Part shown: positions 51,352 through 60,175 of the stretch, piece by piece
Layout: each line of letters starts with the position of its first letter
How positions within the stretch are numbered: the first letter of the stretch is position 1
NCBI RefSeq assembly: GCF_016654115.1
Contig: NZ_JAEQAZ010000013.1
Location: 1-64,000 of the forward strand
Direction of reading: 5' to 3'
DNA from: Streptomyces sp. MBT53
GTDB lineage: Bacteria > Actinomycetota > Actinomycetes > Streptomycetales > Streptomycetaceae
Length of the DNA: 64,000 nucleotides
Program-made: the position numbers and the translations under genes
The notes under the pieces: model-generated
The model's input: the letters and a program-made list of their open reading frames with translations, nothing else
Told to the model about the DNA's origin: nothing
Database searches by the model: none

Positions 51352-52269
51352 ATGCGACGCGTCCGGTACGAGACCACCGGCGGCCCGCTGTTCCTGGAGG
51401 AGGCCCCCGTACCCGACCCCGGGCCCGGTGAACTCCTCGTCCGCACCGAGGCGATCGGGGTCACCCTGCCCGTCGTCCGCAAGGTCACCGAGGCCGTCGA
51501 GCCGATCCCGCTCGGCGGTGAGATCGCGGGCGAGGTGGTCGCCGTAGGACAGGAGGTGACCGGATTCCGGGTGGGCGAGCGGGTGACGGGGCTGTGCTTC
51601 GGGCACGGTTACGCCGACTTCGCCGTCCTGCGCGAGGCGATGGCCTCCCGGGTGCCCGACACCGCCTCCGCCGTCGACGCGGTCGCGCTCGTCCGCAGCG
51701 GGCTGGTGGCCCTGGGCGCACTGGACGCGGCCCGCCCCGAGCCGGGCGAGGCCGCGCTGATCACGGCCGCGGCGAGCGGAGTCGGCCATCTCGCCGTGCA
51801 GTTGGCGAAGGCGCGGGGGGCGGGGCGAGTGGTGGGCGCGGTCTCCGATCCGGCGAAGGGCGACTTCGTGCGCGCCCTGGGTGCCGACGAGGTGATCGGC
51901 TACGACGCGTTGGGCCCGGTCGAGCCCGTCGACTACGTACTCGACGCGGTGGGCGGCGAGTTGCTCACCCCGGCGGTGGCGGCGCTCGTCCCCGGCGGGC
52001 GGCTCGTGGCGTACAGCTCGGGCGGCGGGACGATCCAGGCGTACGACCTTCTCGTGGGCGCGAAGTCCGTGATCGGGTTCCAGATGGCGCGGATCGCGCG
52101 CGGGAGGCCGGAGTTGTACGAGCGGTGGCGGCGGGAGCTGTGGCGGCTGTTCGCCGAGGGTGCCCTGAAGCCGTTCGTGCACGGGGAGTTCGGGCTGGCG
52201 GAGGCGGCGAAGGCACACGAGGTGATCGAGTCGCGGGGCAACCTGGGCAAGGTCGTGCTGCGCCCCTGA
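51352..52269 (+). CDS. Zinc-less medium-chain dehydrogenase (quinone oxidoreductase-like)
   Basis: A 305-residue MDR-family enzyme: GPGELLVRTEAIGVTLPVVR, LGGEIAGEVVAVGQEVTGFR, nucleotide motif ALITAAASGVGHLAVQLAKA, VDYVLDAVGGELLTPAVAAL and EAAKAHEVIESRGNLGKVVL. No structural-zinc cysteine cluster is present, as in NADPH:quinone reductases. GGAGGTGCG precedes ATG 51352. It is controlled by the divergent MarR. Substrate is probably a quinone or enone. Confidence 0.9.
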   Translation: MRRVRYETTGGPLFLEEAPVPDPGPGELLVRTEAIGVTLPVVRKVTEAVEPIPLGGEIAGEVVAVGQEVTGFRVGERVTGLCFGHGYADFAVLREAMASRVPDTASAVDAVALVRSGLVALGALDAARPEPGEAALITAAASGVGHLAVQLAKARGAGRVVGAVSDPAKGDFVRALGADEVIGYDALGPVEPVDYVLDAVGGELLTPAVAALVPGGRLVAYSSGGGTIQAYDLLVGAKSVIGFQMARIARGRPELYERWRRELWRLFAEGALKPFVHGEFGLAEAAKAHEVIESRGNLGKVVLRP

Positions 52270-52425
52270 GGCACCGGCCCACCCCTGTCGTCCCGTCAAC
52301 TTCCGTGACACCGACCGCTGCACGCTTCTTGTGAGGCTCCGGATGCCCCAACTAACGTCTGTGACGCGCCCGTTGGACGTGGGATGTCCGGATGTCAAGA
52401 CGAATGAAGGGCAGGTCGCACCACC

Positions 52426-54297
52426 ATGCCGTCAAGTCTTCGCGCACGTCTGAGATCCACCCTCACCGCCGCACTCACCCTGGCCGCGCTGCTCGTGCTC
52501 CCGAGCCCGGCCCACGCCGCCGTCCAAACCACCGGCCCCGCACCGGAGTTCACGCAACAGGTCCTCTTCAAGGCGTCCCAGGACCCGGGCTACGCCTGCT
52601 TCCGGATCCCGGCCGTCGTCAGGACGAACGACGGGACGCTGCTCGCGTTCGCCGAGGGCCGGATCCTCAACTGCGGTGACGCCACCGACATCGACATCGT
52701 CGTCAAACGCTCCACCGACGACGGCGCCACCTGGAGCCCGCTGCAGGTCGTCAACCACGGCGGCGGCGACACGCACGGCAACCCGGCACCCGTCGTGGAC
52801 CGCGGGACGGGCCGGATCCTGCTCGCCGAGACGTACAACACCGGCCGTACGGACAGCGCCAGTTGCTCGGTCCCCTGCGACCGCACCCCGCATCTGCAGT
52901 ACAGCGACGACGACGGTCTCAGCTGGTCGCAGCCGCGTGACCTGAGCGACGAGATCCTGCCCCCGAACTGGAACTCCTGGTACGCCACCGGTCCCGTGCA
53001 CGGCATCCAGCTCACCCGCGGCAAGCACAGGGGCCGGCTCGTGTTCGGCGTCAACACCGAGACCTGGGACGGGAGTCGGGTCACCGCGAACAACGCGGCC
53101 CTGATCGTGAGCGACGACGGCGGCGACCACTGGAAGATCGGCGCCACCGACTCGTACCCGATCGCGGCCGACGGGACCTGGCGGCAGAAACCGTCCGAGG
53201 TGACGATGACCGAGCGCACTGACGGCTCCATCCTGGTGAGCGGCCGGGAGCAGGACGGCACCGACCTCGGCCACCGCACCCAGGCGGTCAGCCGCGACGG
53301 CGGCGACAGCTTCACCGCGCCCTTCCGCGACCTGCCCGACCTGTACGCCCCGCAGGTCCAGTGCGCCACCCTCGGCCTCGGCTCCCGCATCCTGCTGTCC
53401 TGCGACGCGGACCCCGACCGCCGCCGGACGATGATGATCCGCTCCTCCTACGACGGCGGGCGCACCTGGGACAGCGTGGACCGCGGCACGGTGGTGACGA
53501 AGGACTGGTCCGGCTACTCCGACATGGCGCGGATCAGCGGGGACACGGTGGGCCTGCTCTACGAGGGCGGCGCGGTGTCGGCGACCGACGAGATCCGTTT
53601 CGCCCGCTTCAACGAGGCCTGGCTGCAACCGCGTCGGGGCCCGGACCCGACGACCGCCGACCTCGCCCCGCACGCCCAGCGCGCGGCCGTGCTCGGCGGC
53701 GCCCAGGAGACGGACGGGGTGTCGGGCGGTGCGCTGTCCTTCGACGGTGTCGACGACGCCGTACGACTGCCCTACAGCGACCGACTGCCCCTGGGGACAA
53801 AGGACTTCACGGCCTCCCTCTGGTTCCGCTACACCGCGACGACCGGCGATCAGCCGTTCCTGTGGATGGGCGGGGTCGGTACAAGTCAGCCGCAGGTGTG
53901 GCTGCGCGGTGAGCCCGCCGGCAACCACGTGCGGGCGCTGATCACCACCCGGGACGGTGCGACGGCCGTCCACACCACCTCCGTGGTCACCGCAGGCGCC
54001 TACAACGACGGGCAGTGGCATCACGCCGTGGTGCGGCGCGGCGGTTGGCAGTTGACGCTCTCCGTGGACGGAACGACGGTGAGCACGGCGGACGTCGTGG
54101 GGTCCGTGAGCCGCAACTCGCCGTTCGGCGTGCACCTCGGCCAACGCGTGGACAGCCTGCAGTACTTCACCGGGTCCCTCGACGAAGTCCACGTCTGGGA
54201 CCGGCTGTTGACGGACGACGAACTGGCCGCACAGGATCCGCCCACCGCCGGGACCGTGCTGTGGCTGCCCATGGACCGGGTGAGCGGCAGCCACTAA
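52426..54297 (+). CDS. Secreted exo-alpha-sialidase with C-terminal LamG domain
   Basis: A 623-residue exported protein. The signal peptide is RSTLTAALTLAALLVLPSPAHA. The GH33 propeller has FRIP in YACFRIPAVVRTNDGT and Asp-boxes STDDGATW, SDDDGLSW, SDDGGDHW and SYDGGRTW. The C-terminal 190 residues form a LamG/concanavalin-like domain (GALSFDGVDDAVRLPYSDRL, FTASLWFRYTATTGDQPFLW, GSLDEVHVWDRLLTDDEL). It would release terminal sialic acids or related nonulosonic acids outside the cell. The next gene begins 10 bp downstream, so they form one unit. Confidence 0.92.
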   Translation: MPSSLRARLRSTLTAALTLAALLVLPSPAHAAVQTTGPAPEFTQQVLFKASQDPGYACFRIPAVVRTNDGTLLAFAEGRILNCGDATDIDIVVKRSTDDGATWSPLQVVNHGGGDTHGNPAPVVDRGTGRILLAETYNTGRTDSASCSVPCDRTPHLQYSDDDGLSWSQPRDLSDEILPPNWNSWYATGPVHGIQLTRGKHRGRLVFGVNTETWDGSRVTANNAALIVSDDGGDHWKIGATDSYPIAADGTWRQKPSEVTMTERTDGSILVSGREQDGTDLGHRTQAVSRDGGDSFTAPFRDLPDLYAPQVQCATLGLGSRILLSCDADPDRRRTMMIRSSYDGGRTWDSVDRGTVVTKDWSGYSDMARISGDTVGLLYEGGAVSATDEIRFARFNEAWLQPRRGPDPTTADLAPHAQRAAVLGGAQETDGVSGGALSFDGVDDAVRLPYSDRLPLGTKDFTASLWFRYTATTGDQPFLWMGGVGTSQPQVWLRGEPAGNHVRALITTRDGATAVHTTSVVTAGAYNDGQWHHAVVRRGGWQLTLSVDGTTVSTADVVGSVSRNSPFGVHLGQRVDSLQYFTGSLDEVHVWDRLLTDDELAAQDPPTAGTVLWLPMDRVSGSH

Positions 54298-54307
54298 CGT
54301 CCCGGGC

Positions 54308-55546
54308 GTGCCCGAGGACCGACGAGCACGACAGCGGACGGGAGCCGGGGTCGGCCTGCTGCTGACCCTGGCTCTCGCGGCCGTGCTGCTCACCGCCCTC
54401 CCGAAGGACCACGACCGGGAGGGCGGCGGCGCGTGCCCGGCCCGTACGGTGCGCTCCTGGTCGGCCGACACGAAACTCACCGACTCCTTTGCCGCGTACG
54501 GCGACGACACGACCCGTACCGACGACTGGACCGGCGGCGACGGCACCCACTCGGTGCGGCTGCCGGACGGACGGGTGCTGTGGCTGTTCTCCGACACCTA
54601 CCTCGGCCAGGTGCACGGCCCGCCCAACCCGGTCGGCGAGTCCTACGTCTGGCGGGACACCACCGCGCCGCTGGTGCGCAACTCGGCGGTGGTGATGCGC
54701 GACGGACACCCCCAACTCACCCTCCCCGCACCGCTGTTCCCCGATCCGGCCCCGAACGAATGGCGTTGGCCGGTCGCGGCCCGTGTCGAGCCCCGCTCCC
54801 CCGGTTCGGCCGAGTCCGTCGTACGGGTACTGCTGTGGACGCGGACGGCGGGCGCGTATCCGTGGATCTACGGGATGCCGACCGCGACGGAGGTGGCGAC
54901 GCTGTCGCTGCCGGATCTGCGGGTGGAGTCGATCGTGACGGTCTTCGACCAGCGGTTGGTCCAAGACCCTTCGCAGCGTGTGCAGTTCGGGACGACGCTG
55001 GTCGCGGTGGGCGGGTGGACGTATGTCTTCGGCGGGAACGACGGGCAGGCGGCGGCGCGGCCGACGTCCTCCGCGTATGTGGCGCGGGTGCCGGAGGGGC
55101 GGCTCGGGGAGCCGGGGGCCTGGGAGTACTGGGACGGTTCGGCGTGGACGGGGCGGGCCGGGCCGCGGGCGGTGCTCGGGGACGGTCAACACACCGGTGT
55201 GGGGAGCGCGTTCTCGGTGGTGCGGGACGGGGGGACGTACGTCCTGTTCACGATGGCGGCGGGCAGCCGGGGGTTGACCACCGTGACCTCGTACTGGGCC
55301 TGTTCGCCCGTCGGGCCGTGGCACGGGCCGGCCCCGGGGTTCAGTCCGCCGCTGCCGGCCGGGCAGGTCGCCGCGTACAACCCGCAGGTGCATCCGGCGC
55401 TCGGCGGAGACGGGCGGATCGTGCTCAGCTACGACGTCAACTGGCTGGACGCGACGGCCACTTCGGCGGCCTGGAACCTCAGCCGGAACGTGTCGCTGTA
55501 CCGACCGCGGTTCGTGACCCTGCGGTTGGGGCCGCCGTCCCGGTGA
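54308..55546 (+). CDS. Exported beta-propeller-like protein (DUF4185/DUF5005-like)
   Basis: A 412-residue protein from GTG 54308. One N-terminal hydrophobic segment (GVGLLLTLALAAVLLTALP) acts as signal or anchor. The mature part has repeated propeller-like strands (DGRVLWLFSDTYLGQVHGPP, GWTYVFGGNDGQAAARPTSS, GGTYVLFTMAAGSRGLTTVT, GRIVLSYDVNW), similar to five-bladed propellers of DUF4185/DUF5005 proteins. It follows the sialidase by 10 bp and may act on the same glycans. Its last 68 bases overlap the converging SBF transporter gene. No catalytic residues can be named. Confidence 0.72.
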   Translation: MPEDRRARQRTGAGVGLLLTLALAAVLLTALPKDHDREGGGACPARTVRSWSADTKLTDSFAAYGDDTTRTDDWTGGDGTHSVRLPDGRVLWLFSDTYLGQVHGPPNPVGESYVWRDTTAPLVRNSAVVMRDGHPQLTLPAPLFPDPAPNEWRWPVAARVEPRSPGSAESVVRVLLWTRTAGAYPWIYGMPTATEVATLSLPDLRVESIVTVFDQRLVQDPSQRVQFGTTLVAVGGWTYVFGGNDGQAAARPTSSAYVARVPEGRLGEPGAWEYWDGSAWTGRAGPRAVLGDGQHTGVGSAFSVVRDGGTYVLFTMAAGSRGLTTVTSYWACSPVGPWHGPAPGFSPPLPAGQVAAYNPQVHPALGGDGRIVLSYDVNWLDATATSAAWNLSRNVSLYRPRFVTLRLGPPSR

Positions 55547-56522
55547 CCTCGGGCTGCGGGTCGCGGGCGCGACGCTTGGCGATGACCGCGCACACCATCA
55601 GCTGCATCTGGTGGAACAGCATCAGCGGCAGTACGGCGAGGGAGGCGTGGGCGCCGAACAGGACGCTGGCCATGGGCAGTCCGGAGGCGAGGGACTTCTT
55701 CGACCCGGCGAACTGGATGGCGATCCGGTCCTCCCGGTCGAAGCGCAGCGCCTTGCCGCCGTACCAGGTCAGGGTGAGCATGACGGCGAGGATGACGGCT
55801 TCGACGGCGAGCAGTCCGGCCAGGCGCAGCGCGCTGACCTGGTGCCAGATGCCCTGGACCATGCCCTCGCTGAACGCGGTGTAGACGACGAGGAGGATCG
55901 AGGCGCGGTCGACGTAGCCGAGGACCTTCTTGTGCCGGGTGATGAAGCCGCCGACCCATTGGCGCAGCAACTGCCCGGCGAGGAACGGCACGAGGAGTTG
56001 CAGCACGATCTTGACGACGGAGTCGGCGGAGAAGCCGCCCGCGTTGCCACCGAGCAGGGCGGCGGCCAGCAGCGGGGTGATGACGATGCCGGCGAGGGAG
56101 GAGAAGGAGCCGGCGCAGATCGCGGCGGGCACGTTGCCGCGCGCGATCGAGGTGAACGCGATCGAGGACTGCACGGTCGAGGGGACGAGGGTGAGGAAGA
56201 GCAGCCCTTGGTAGAGGGGGTGGGTCAGCAGCACCGGGACGAGTCCGCGGGCGGCCAGGCCGAGCAGCGGGAAGACGACGAAGGTGCAGGCCAGGACAGT
56301 GGTGTGCAGTCGCCAGTGCTTGAGGCCGTCGAGTGCCTCGCGGGTCGAGAGGCGGGCACCGTAGAGGAAGAACAGGAACGCGATGGCGGCCGTGGAGGCT
56401 CCCGAGGCGACATCCGCTCCGGTGCCTCGGGCGGGGAGGAGTGCGGCGACGCCGACTGTCCCGAGGAGCAGCAGGATGTAGGGGTCGATCGGCATCCGAC
56501 TGGGCCATCGCAGGCGTTTCAC
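55479..56522 (-). CDS. Bile acid:sodium symporter-family (SBF-like) transporter
   Basis: A 347-residue membrane protein with about ten helices: PYILLLLGTVGVAALLPARG, STAAIAFLFFLYGARLSTRE, LFLTLVPSTVQSSIAFTSIA, GNVPAAICAGSFSSLAGIVI and RIAIQFAGSKKSLASGLPMA, typical of the YocS/SBF_like group. Substrates of this branch are unknown but are likely organic anions. It is divergent from a LysR regulator. The 3' end overlaps the propeller gene by 68 bp on the opposite strand. Confidence 0.9.
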   Translation of the reverse strand: MKRLRWPSRMPIDPYILLLLGTVGVAALLPARGTGADVASGASTAAIAFLFFLYGARLSTREALDGLKHWRLHTTVLACTFVVFPLLGLAARGLVPVLLTHPLYQGLLFLTLVPSTVQSSIAFTSIARGNVPAAICAGSFSSLAGIVITPLLAAALLGGNAGGFSADSVVKIVLQLLVPFLAGQLLRQWVGGFITRHKKVLGYVDRASILLVVYTAFSEGMVQGIWHQVSALRLAGLLAVEAVILAVMLTLTWYGGKALRFDREDRIAIQFAGSKKSLASGLPMASVLFGAHASLAVLPLMLFHQMQLMVCAVIAKRRARDPQPEVTGTAAPTAGSRTAVGTATRSG

Positions 56523-56628
56523 TGTGCTCCACTGTCTCGCTGTACGTCCGCCCGTCCGGCGCGGACCGGTGCCCTCCCCATCGTCCTCTTCCGCCTCTTG
56601 ATCGGGAATCCGTCATACCGCTCTGACT

Positions 56629-56649
56629 GTCATCACGTTTCGCGATGAC
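56629..56649. promoter_or_regulatory. LysR-type box between SBF transporter and LysR gene
   Basis: GTCATC-N9-GATGAC, equal to the T-N11-A form, 17 bp before the LysR start and 107 bp before the transporter start. Confidence 0.65.
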
Positions 56650-56666
56650 CGGATACCGTGTATGCC

Positions 56667-57536
56667 ATGTACGACCTCTCTCACCTGCGGACTTTCCTCG
56701 CGGTGTCCCAGACGCTGAGTTTCACGCAGGCCGCGCGGCGGCTCGGGCTGCGCCAGTCGACGGTGAGCCAGCATGTGCGGCGGCTGGAGGACGCGACGGG
56801 ACGGCAGCTGTTCACCCGGGACACCCACTCCGTGGAGCTGACCGAGGACGGCGAGGCGATGCTCGGTTTCGCGCGCCGGATCCTGGAGGTGCAGGAGCAG
56901 GCGTCGGCGTTCTTCACCGGCACCCGGCTGCGCGGCCGGCTGCGCTTCGGCGCGTCCGAGGACTTCGTCCTCACCCGGCTGCCGGAGATCCTGGAGGGCT
57001 TCCGCTACGAGCACCCCGAGGTCGACCTGGAGCTGACCGTGGAGCTGTCCGGGACGCTGCACGAGCAACTGGCGGCCGGGAAGCTGGACCTGGTGCTGGC
57101 GAAGCGGCGAGCCGAGGACCCCCGGGGCGAACTGGTCTGGCACGACAAGCTGGTGTGGATCGGCGCGGAGCGGCTCCGGCTTGACGCGGACCGTCCGGTG
57201 CCGCTGATCGTCTATCCGCCGCCGGGGATCACGCGAGCCCTTGCCATGGAGGCACTGGAGCGGCAGGGGCGGGCGTGGCGTATCGCCTGCACGAGCGGGA
57301 GTCTGAACGGGCTGATCGCCGCCGCCCGGGCGGGACTCGGGGTGATGGCGCACTCGAAGGGGCTGGTGCCACCGGGCCTCGTACGGGTACCGGAGCGGGC
57401 GGGGCTGCCGGAATTGGGGGAGGTCGATTTCGTGCTGGTGCACGGGCGGCGCAGGGTTTCCGCACAGGGGGCGGCGGACGCGCTGGCGGCGGCGATTCTG
57501 GCGGGTGGGGATCGGCTGCATCGACGCGGTCCGTAA
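56667..57536 (+). CDS. LysR-family regulator
   Basis: A 289-residue LysR protein: MYDLSHLRTFLAVSQTLSFT, QAARRLGLRQSTVSQHVRRL, then RLRFGASEDFVLTRLPEILE and LDLVLAKRRAEDPRGELVWH. ATG 56667 is used in place of an in-frame GTG 9 bp upstream. It is divergent from the SBF transporter and a LysR box lies between; it probably senses the transported organic acid. Confidence 0.92.
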   Translation: MYDLSHLRTFLAVSQTLSFTQAARRLGLRQSTVSQHVRRLEDATGRQLFTRDTHSVELTEDGEAMLGFARRILEVQEQASAFFTGTRLRGRLRFGASEDFVLTRLPEILEGFRYEHPEVDLELTVELSGTLHEQLAAGKLDLVLAKRRAEDPRGELVWHDKLVWIGAERLRLDADRPVPLIVYPPPGITRALAMEALERQGRAWRIACTSGSLNGLIAAARAGLGVMAHSKGLVPPGLVRVPERAGLPELGEVDFVLVHGRRRVSAQGAADALAAAILAGGDRLHRRGP

Positions 57537-57628
57537 TATCGGCGGCATCGGCGTTCCACCATTGCGGGGAAATGCAGATACTGAATTCCGCGAGGGCGCG
57601 CAATAAAGCCGTACAGGAAATACCGACT

Positions 57629-57665
57629 GCGGGCGGCGCTGTCGGTCAGGAGCAGCGCCGCCCGC
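57629..57665 (-). terminator. Terminator after the DUF3500 gene
   Basis: A 13-bp perfect stem GCGGGCGGCGCTG / CAGCGCCGCCCGC with an 11-nt loop, 9 bp past the stop codon. Confidence 0.85.
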
Positions 57666-57673
57666 TATGCGGA

Positions 57674-58885
57674 TCAGGAGAACGAGAACTCTCCTCCGTA
57701 GTCGGTGTCGTGGTCGCGGTAGACGCTGCTGTAGCCGAGTTGGCTGGTGTCGACGACGCCGTCCTCGACCGAGAACTCGATCCAGACGCCGGGTCCGTCG
57801 ATGCGGACGTAGTCGCCGACGGTGTCCAGGTCGGTGGTGCCGGAGTAGGAGATGTAGGTGTCGTCGAGCTCCGACTTGTAGGTGCTCAGGGTGGACGCGG
57901 CGGTCGTGTCGTCCGCGGCCTCGACCCAGGGCGTGATGGCGTCGAGGATCAACTGCTGCTGGTCGTCGGTGAGTTCGCTGGCCGCGATGCCTTCCTTGGT
58001 GGTGGGGAAGTCGCCGTCGTCGGCCGGGCCGAGCACCACGTCGGTGGTGGTGTCGGAGAGCTTCGCCTCGGTCAGCTCGTCGTCGGTCAGGCCTTCGAGC
58101 ATCGAGACCAGGCCGTCGTGCATCCCGGACAGGGGTGCGTAGGTGGTGCTGTCGTCGGTCCAGCTGACGGGTTCGACGCCGGCGAAGTACGGGGTGGCAC
58201 CGACGACTTCCCCGTCCTTGTAGGTGAGGTTGACGGCCAACTGGTCGCCGCCGAAGTGGAGTTGCCAGGTGCCGGTGGTGCTGGGGGTGCCGAGGAAGGC
58301 GAGGTAGTAGTTGCCGCTGCCGTAGCTGCTGTCGGTCTCGCCGAGGACGTCGTCGGCCGCGAGGATCTGGGAGATCTGGTTGTAGCCGGTGTCGCTGCCG
58401 GTGCCCGTGGCGGCCTCGACCACGGCCTTGGCGGCGGCGAGTTGGGTGTCGCTGAGGGAGCTGAGTTCGATGCCGACCCGGCAGGTCGCGCCGCACGAGA
58501 GGTTGGACCAGGCGACGGCGTTGGCCTGGGTGAAGTCGAGGAGTACGTCGGCCTGTTGGTCGTCGTCCAGGGTGTCGAGGAAGGTGTTGGCGGCGTCGAC
58601 GACGTCCGAGGCGGAGGTGCCGGTCCCGGCGGAGTTCGAGGGCACGATCGAGGACGGTCGGGCGGATCCGGGAGTGGACGGGGAGGTGGATCCGGGGGTG
58701 GTCTGGGACGAGGACTGGGATCCGGTGTCCGGGGCGGAGGCGCTGCTGGACGGGTCGGACTGGACGGAGGCGGCGTTCGCGTTGGCGTAGAGGCCGCCGC
58801 CGAGTAGGGCCGTCGCTGCCGCTAAGGCGCCCACCACCTTCCTGTGGCGTCCCAGGGACCTGCGGTGAGCGTTTTTGGTCTTCAA
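57674..58885 (-). CDS. Exported DUF3500 protein
   Basis: About 403 residues. TTG 58885 is chosen because AAGGG precedes it and a normal leader results (KTKNAHRRSLGRHRKVVGAL, cleavage near ANA); ATG 58927 is an alternative. A Ser/Thr/Gly/Pro linker covers residues 40-90. The DUF3500 domain follows: VVDAANTFLDTLDDDQQADV, SGNYYLAFLGTPSTTGTWQL, HFGGDQLAVNLTYKDGEVVG and GPGVWIEFSVEDGVV. Function of the domain is unknown; it is common in secreted bacterial proteins and often found near phosphatases or catabolic genes, which are not seen here. Confidence 0.82.
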   Translation of the reverse strand: MKTKNAHRRSLGRHRKVVGALAAATALLGGGLYANANAASVQSDPSSSASAPDTGSQSSSQTTPGSTSPSTPGSARPSSIVPSNSAGTGTSASDVVDAANTFLDTLDDDQQADVLLDFTQANAVAWSNLSCGATCRVGIELSSLSDTQLAAAKAVVEAATGTGSDTGYNQISQILAADDVLGETDSSYGSGNYYLAFLGTPSTTGTWQLHFGGDQLAVNLTYKDGEVVGATPYFAGVEPVSWTDDSTTYAPLSGMHDGLVSMLEGLTDDELTEAKLSDTTTDVVLGPADDGDFPTTKEGIAASELTDDQQQLILDAITPWVEAADDTTAASTLSTYKSELDDTYISYSGTTDLDTVGDYVRIDGPGVWIEFSVEDGVVDTSQLGYSSVYRDHDTDYGGEFSFS

Positions 58886-59059
58886 TTCGATATTCCCTTC
58901 AGGGGTCTCGCCCTGAGGACTTCCCATGATTTTTTCCGGCACCGGAAAAGATCTTCGGGAAAATCCCCGCGGCATCGCTTTGGACGAGCCACATTCGATC
59001 GCCGGACACTGTGATTCACGCCTCCGAGTGCTTGGTATTGAGCATGATTTATCTTGAAC

Positions 59060-60067
59060 TTACTTTGAGGGAGCGCGAGTTGCGGGCGAGTTGAGCGGAA
59101 GCGTCCGGTACGTCAGTTGTTTGACCCGGCGCAGGAACGGGCTCGCCTCCACGTGCCGCACTCCGTCGAGCTGTCCGAGGGGTCCACTGAGGTAGTCGTA
59201 GAGCCCCGCCGTGTCCTTCACGACGGCCGTCACGACGATGTTGGACGTGCCGGCCGTCGCGGACGCGTAGGCGATCTGGTCGTGCGTGGCCAGCGCCTCG
59301 CCGACCGAGTGCAGTGCCGCGGGGGTCGCCGTGATCCACAGCACGGCCGCACGCGGGTAACCGAAGACCTCCGAGTCGTATTCGATGTCGATGTACACGG
59401 CCCCGGAGCCGATCAGCGTGGCGAGGCGGCGTTTGACGGCGGACTCGGAGCGGCCGGTGGCGCGCTGGAGTTCGGGGTAGGTGGCGCGTCCGTCGCGTTC
59501 GAGTACGGCGATCAGGGCCTCGTCGTCCGGTTCGACGCGGGCGGGGCCCAGCGCCGGTTCGGGGAGCAGGGCGGCGATCTGGTCGTCCGCCAGCACTTTG
59601 AAGCGGCGGAGCCAGCCGGTGGGGCCGCCGTAGAAGCGGTGCAGCATCTGGTGGGCGCGGATGTCCAGGACGCTGGGGGTGCGCGGGAGTTTGCCGAGCA
59701 GGAGGTCGTCGTAGTCGCCGGGGTTGCGGGGGCGGGTGAGGCAGACGATCTCGGTGCCGCCGGAGGCGAGGCCGATCCAGGCGGTGTCGGGGCGTTTGGC
59801 GAGGGCGTCGGCGATGTTGAGGGCGTTGTCGGGGGCGCAGCGCAGGCGCAGCATCCACTGGTCCTGGCCGAGGCGTTCGGCGTCCCGGATGGCGACGACG
59901 CGCAGGCCGGCCTCGGCGGTGAGTCGGCGGAAGCGGCGGGCGATCGTCTGGTCGGAGGCACCGAGGACCGTGCCGAGTCGGCTGAAGGAGGCGCGGCCGT
60001 TGATCTCCAGGGCGGTGAGGAGTTCCATGTCGAGCCGGTCGAGGGTGTCGGATTCCATCTCCAGCAC
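59060..60067 (-). CDS. Two-domain Lrp/AsnC-family regulator
   Basis: A 335-residue protein holding two Lrp units in tandem. The first HTH is DTLDRLDMELLTALEINGRA, SFSRLGTVLGASDQTIARRF; the second is VEPDDEALIAVLERDGRATY, PELQRATGRSESAVKRRLAT. Each is followed by a RAM-type ligand-binding stretch (RLRCAPDNALNIADALAKRP; RAAVLWITATPAALHSVGEA). GTG 60067 is chosen because AGGAG is at ideal spacing. It is divergent from a 14-TM MFS exporter, with 108 bp between the starts, and probably controls it in response to a small metabolite. Confidence 0.92.
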   Translation of the reverse strand: MLEMESDTLDRLDMELLTALEINGRASFSRLGTVLGASDQTIARRFRRLTAEAGLRVVAIRDAERLGQDQWMLRLRCAPDNALNIADALAKRPDTAWIGLASGGTEIVCLTRPRNPGDYDDLLLGKLPRTPSVLDIRAHQMLHRFYGGPTGWLRRFKVLADDQIAALLPEPALGPARVEPDDEALIAVLERDGRATYPELQRATGRSESAVKRRLATLIGSGAVYIDIEYDSEVFGYPRAAVLWITATPAALHSVGEALATHDQIAYASATAGTSNIVVTAVVKDTAGLYDYLSGPLGQLDGVRHVEASPFLRRVKQLTYRTLPLNSPATRAPSK

Positions 60068-60175
60068 GGCTGCTCCTGTCGGATTCCGGCGATGAGACGC
60101 CCGGTTCGGCGGTGATCGTCCGGGAGGAGCCCATCGTACGGAGAACCGATGGTCCGGGACAGGGGAGTTGAGGAC

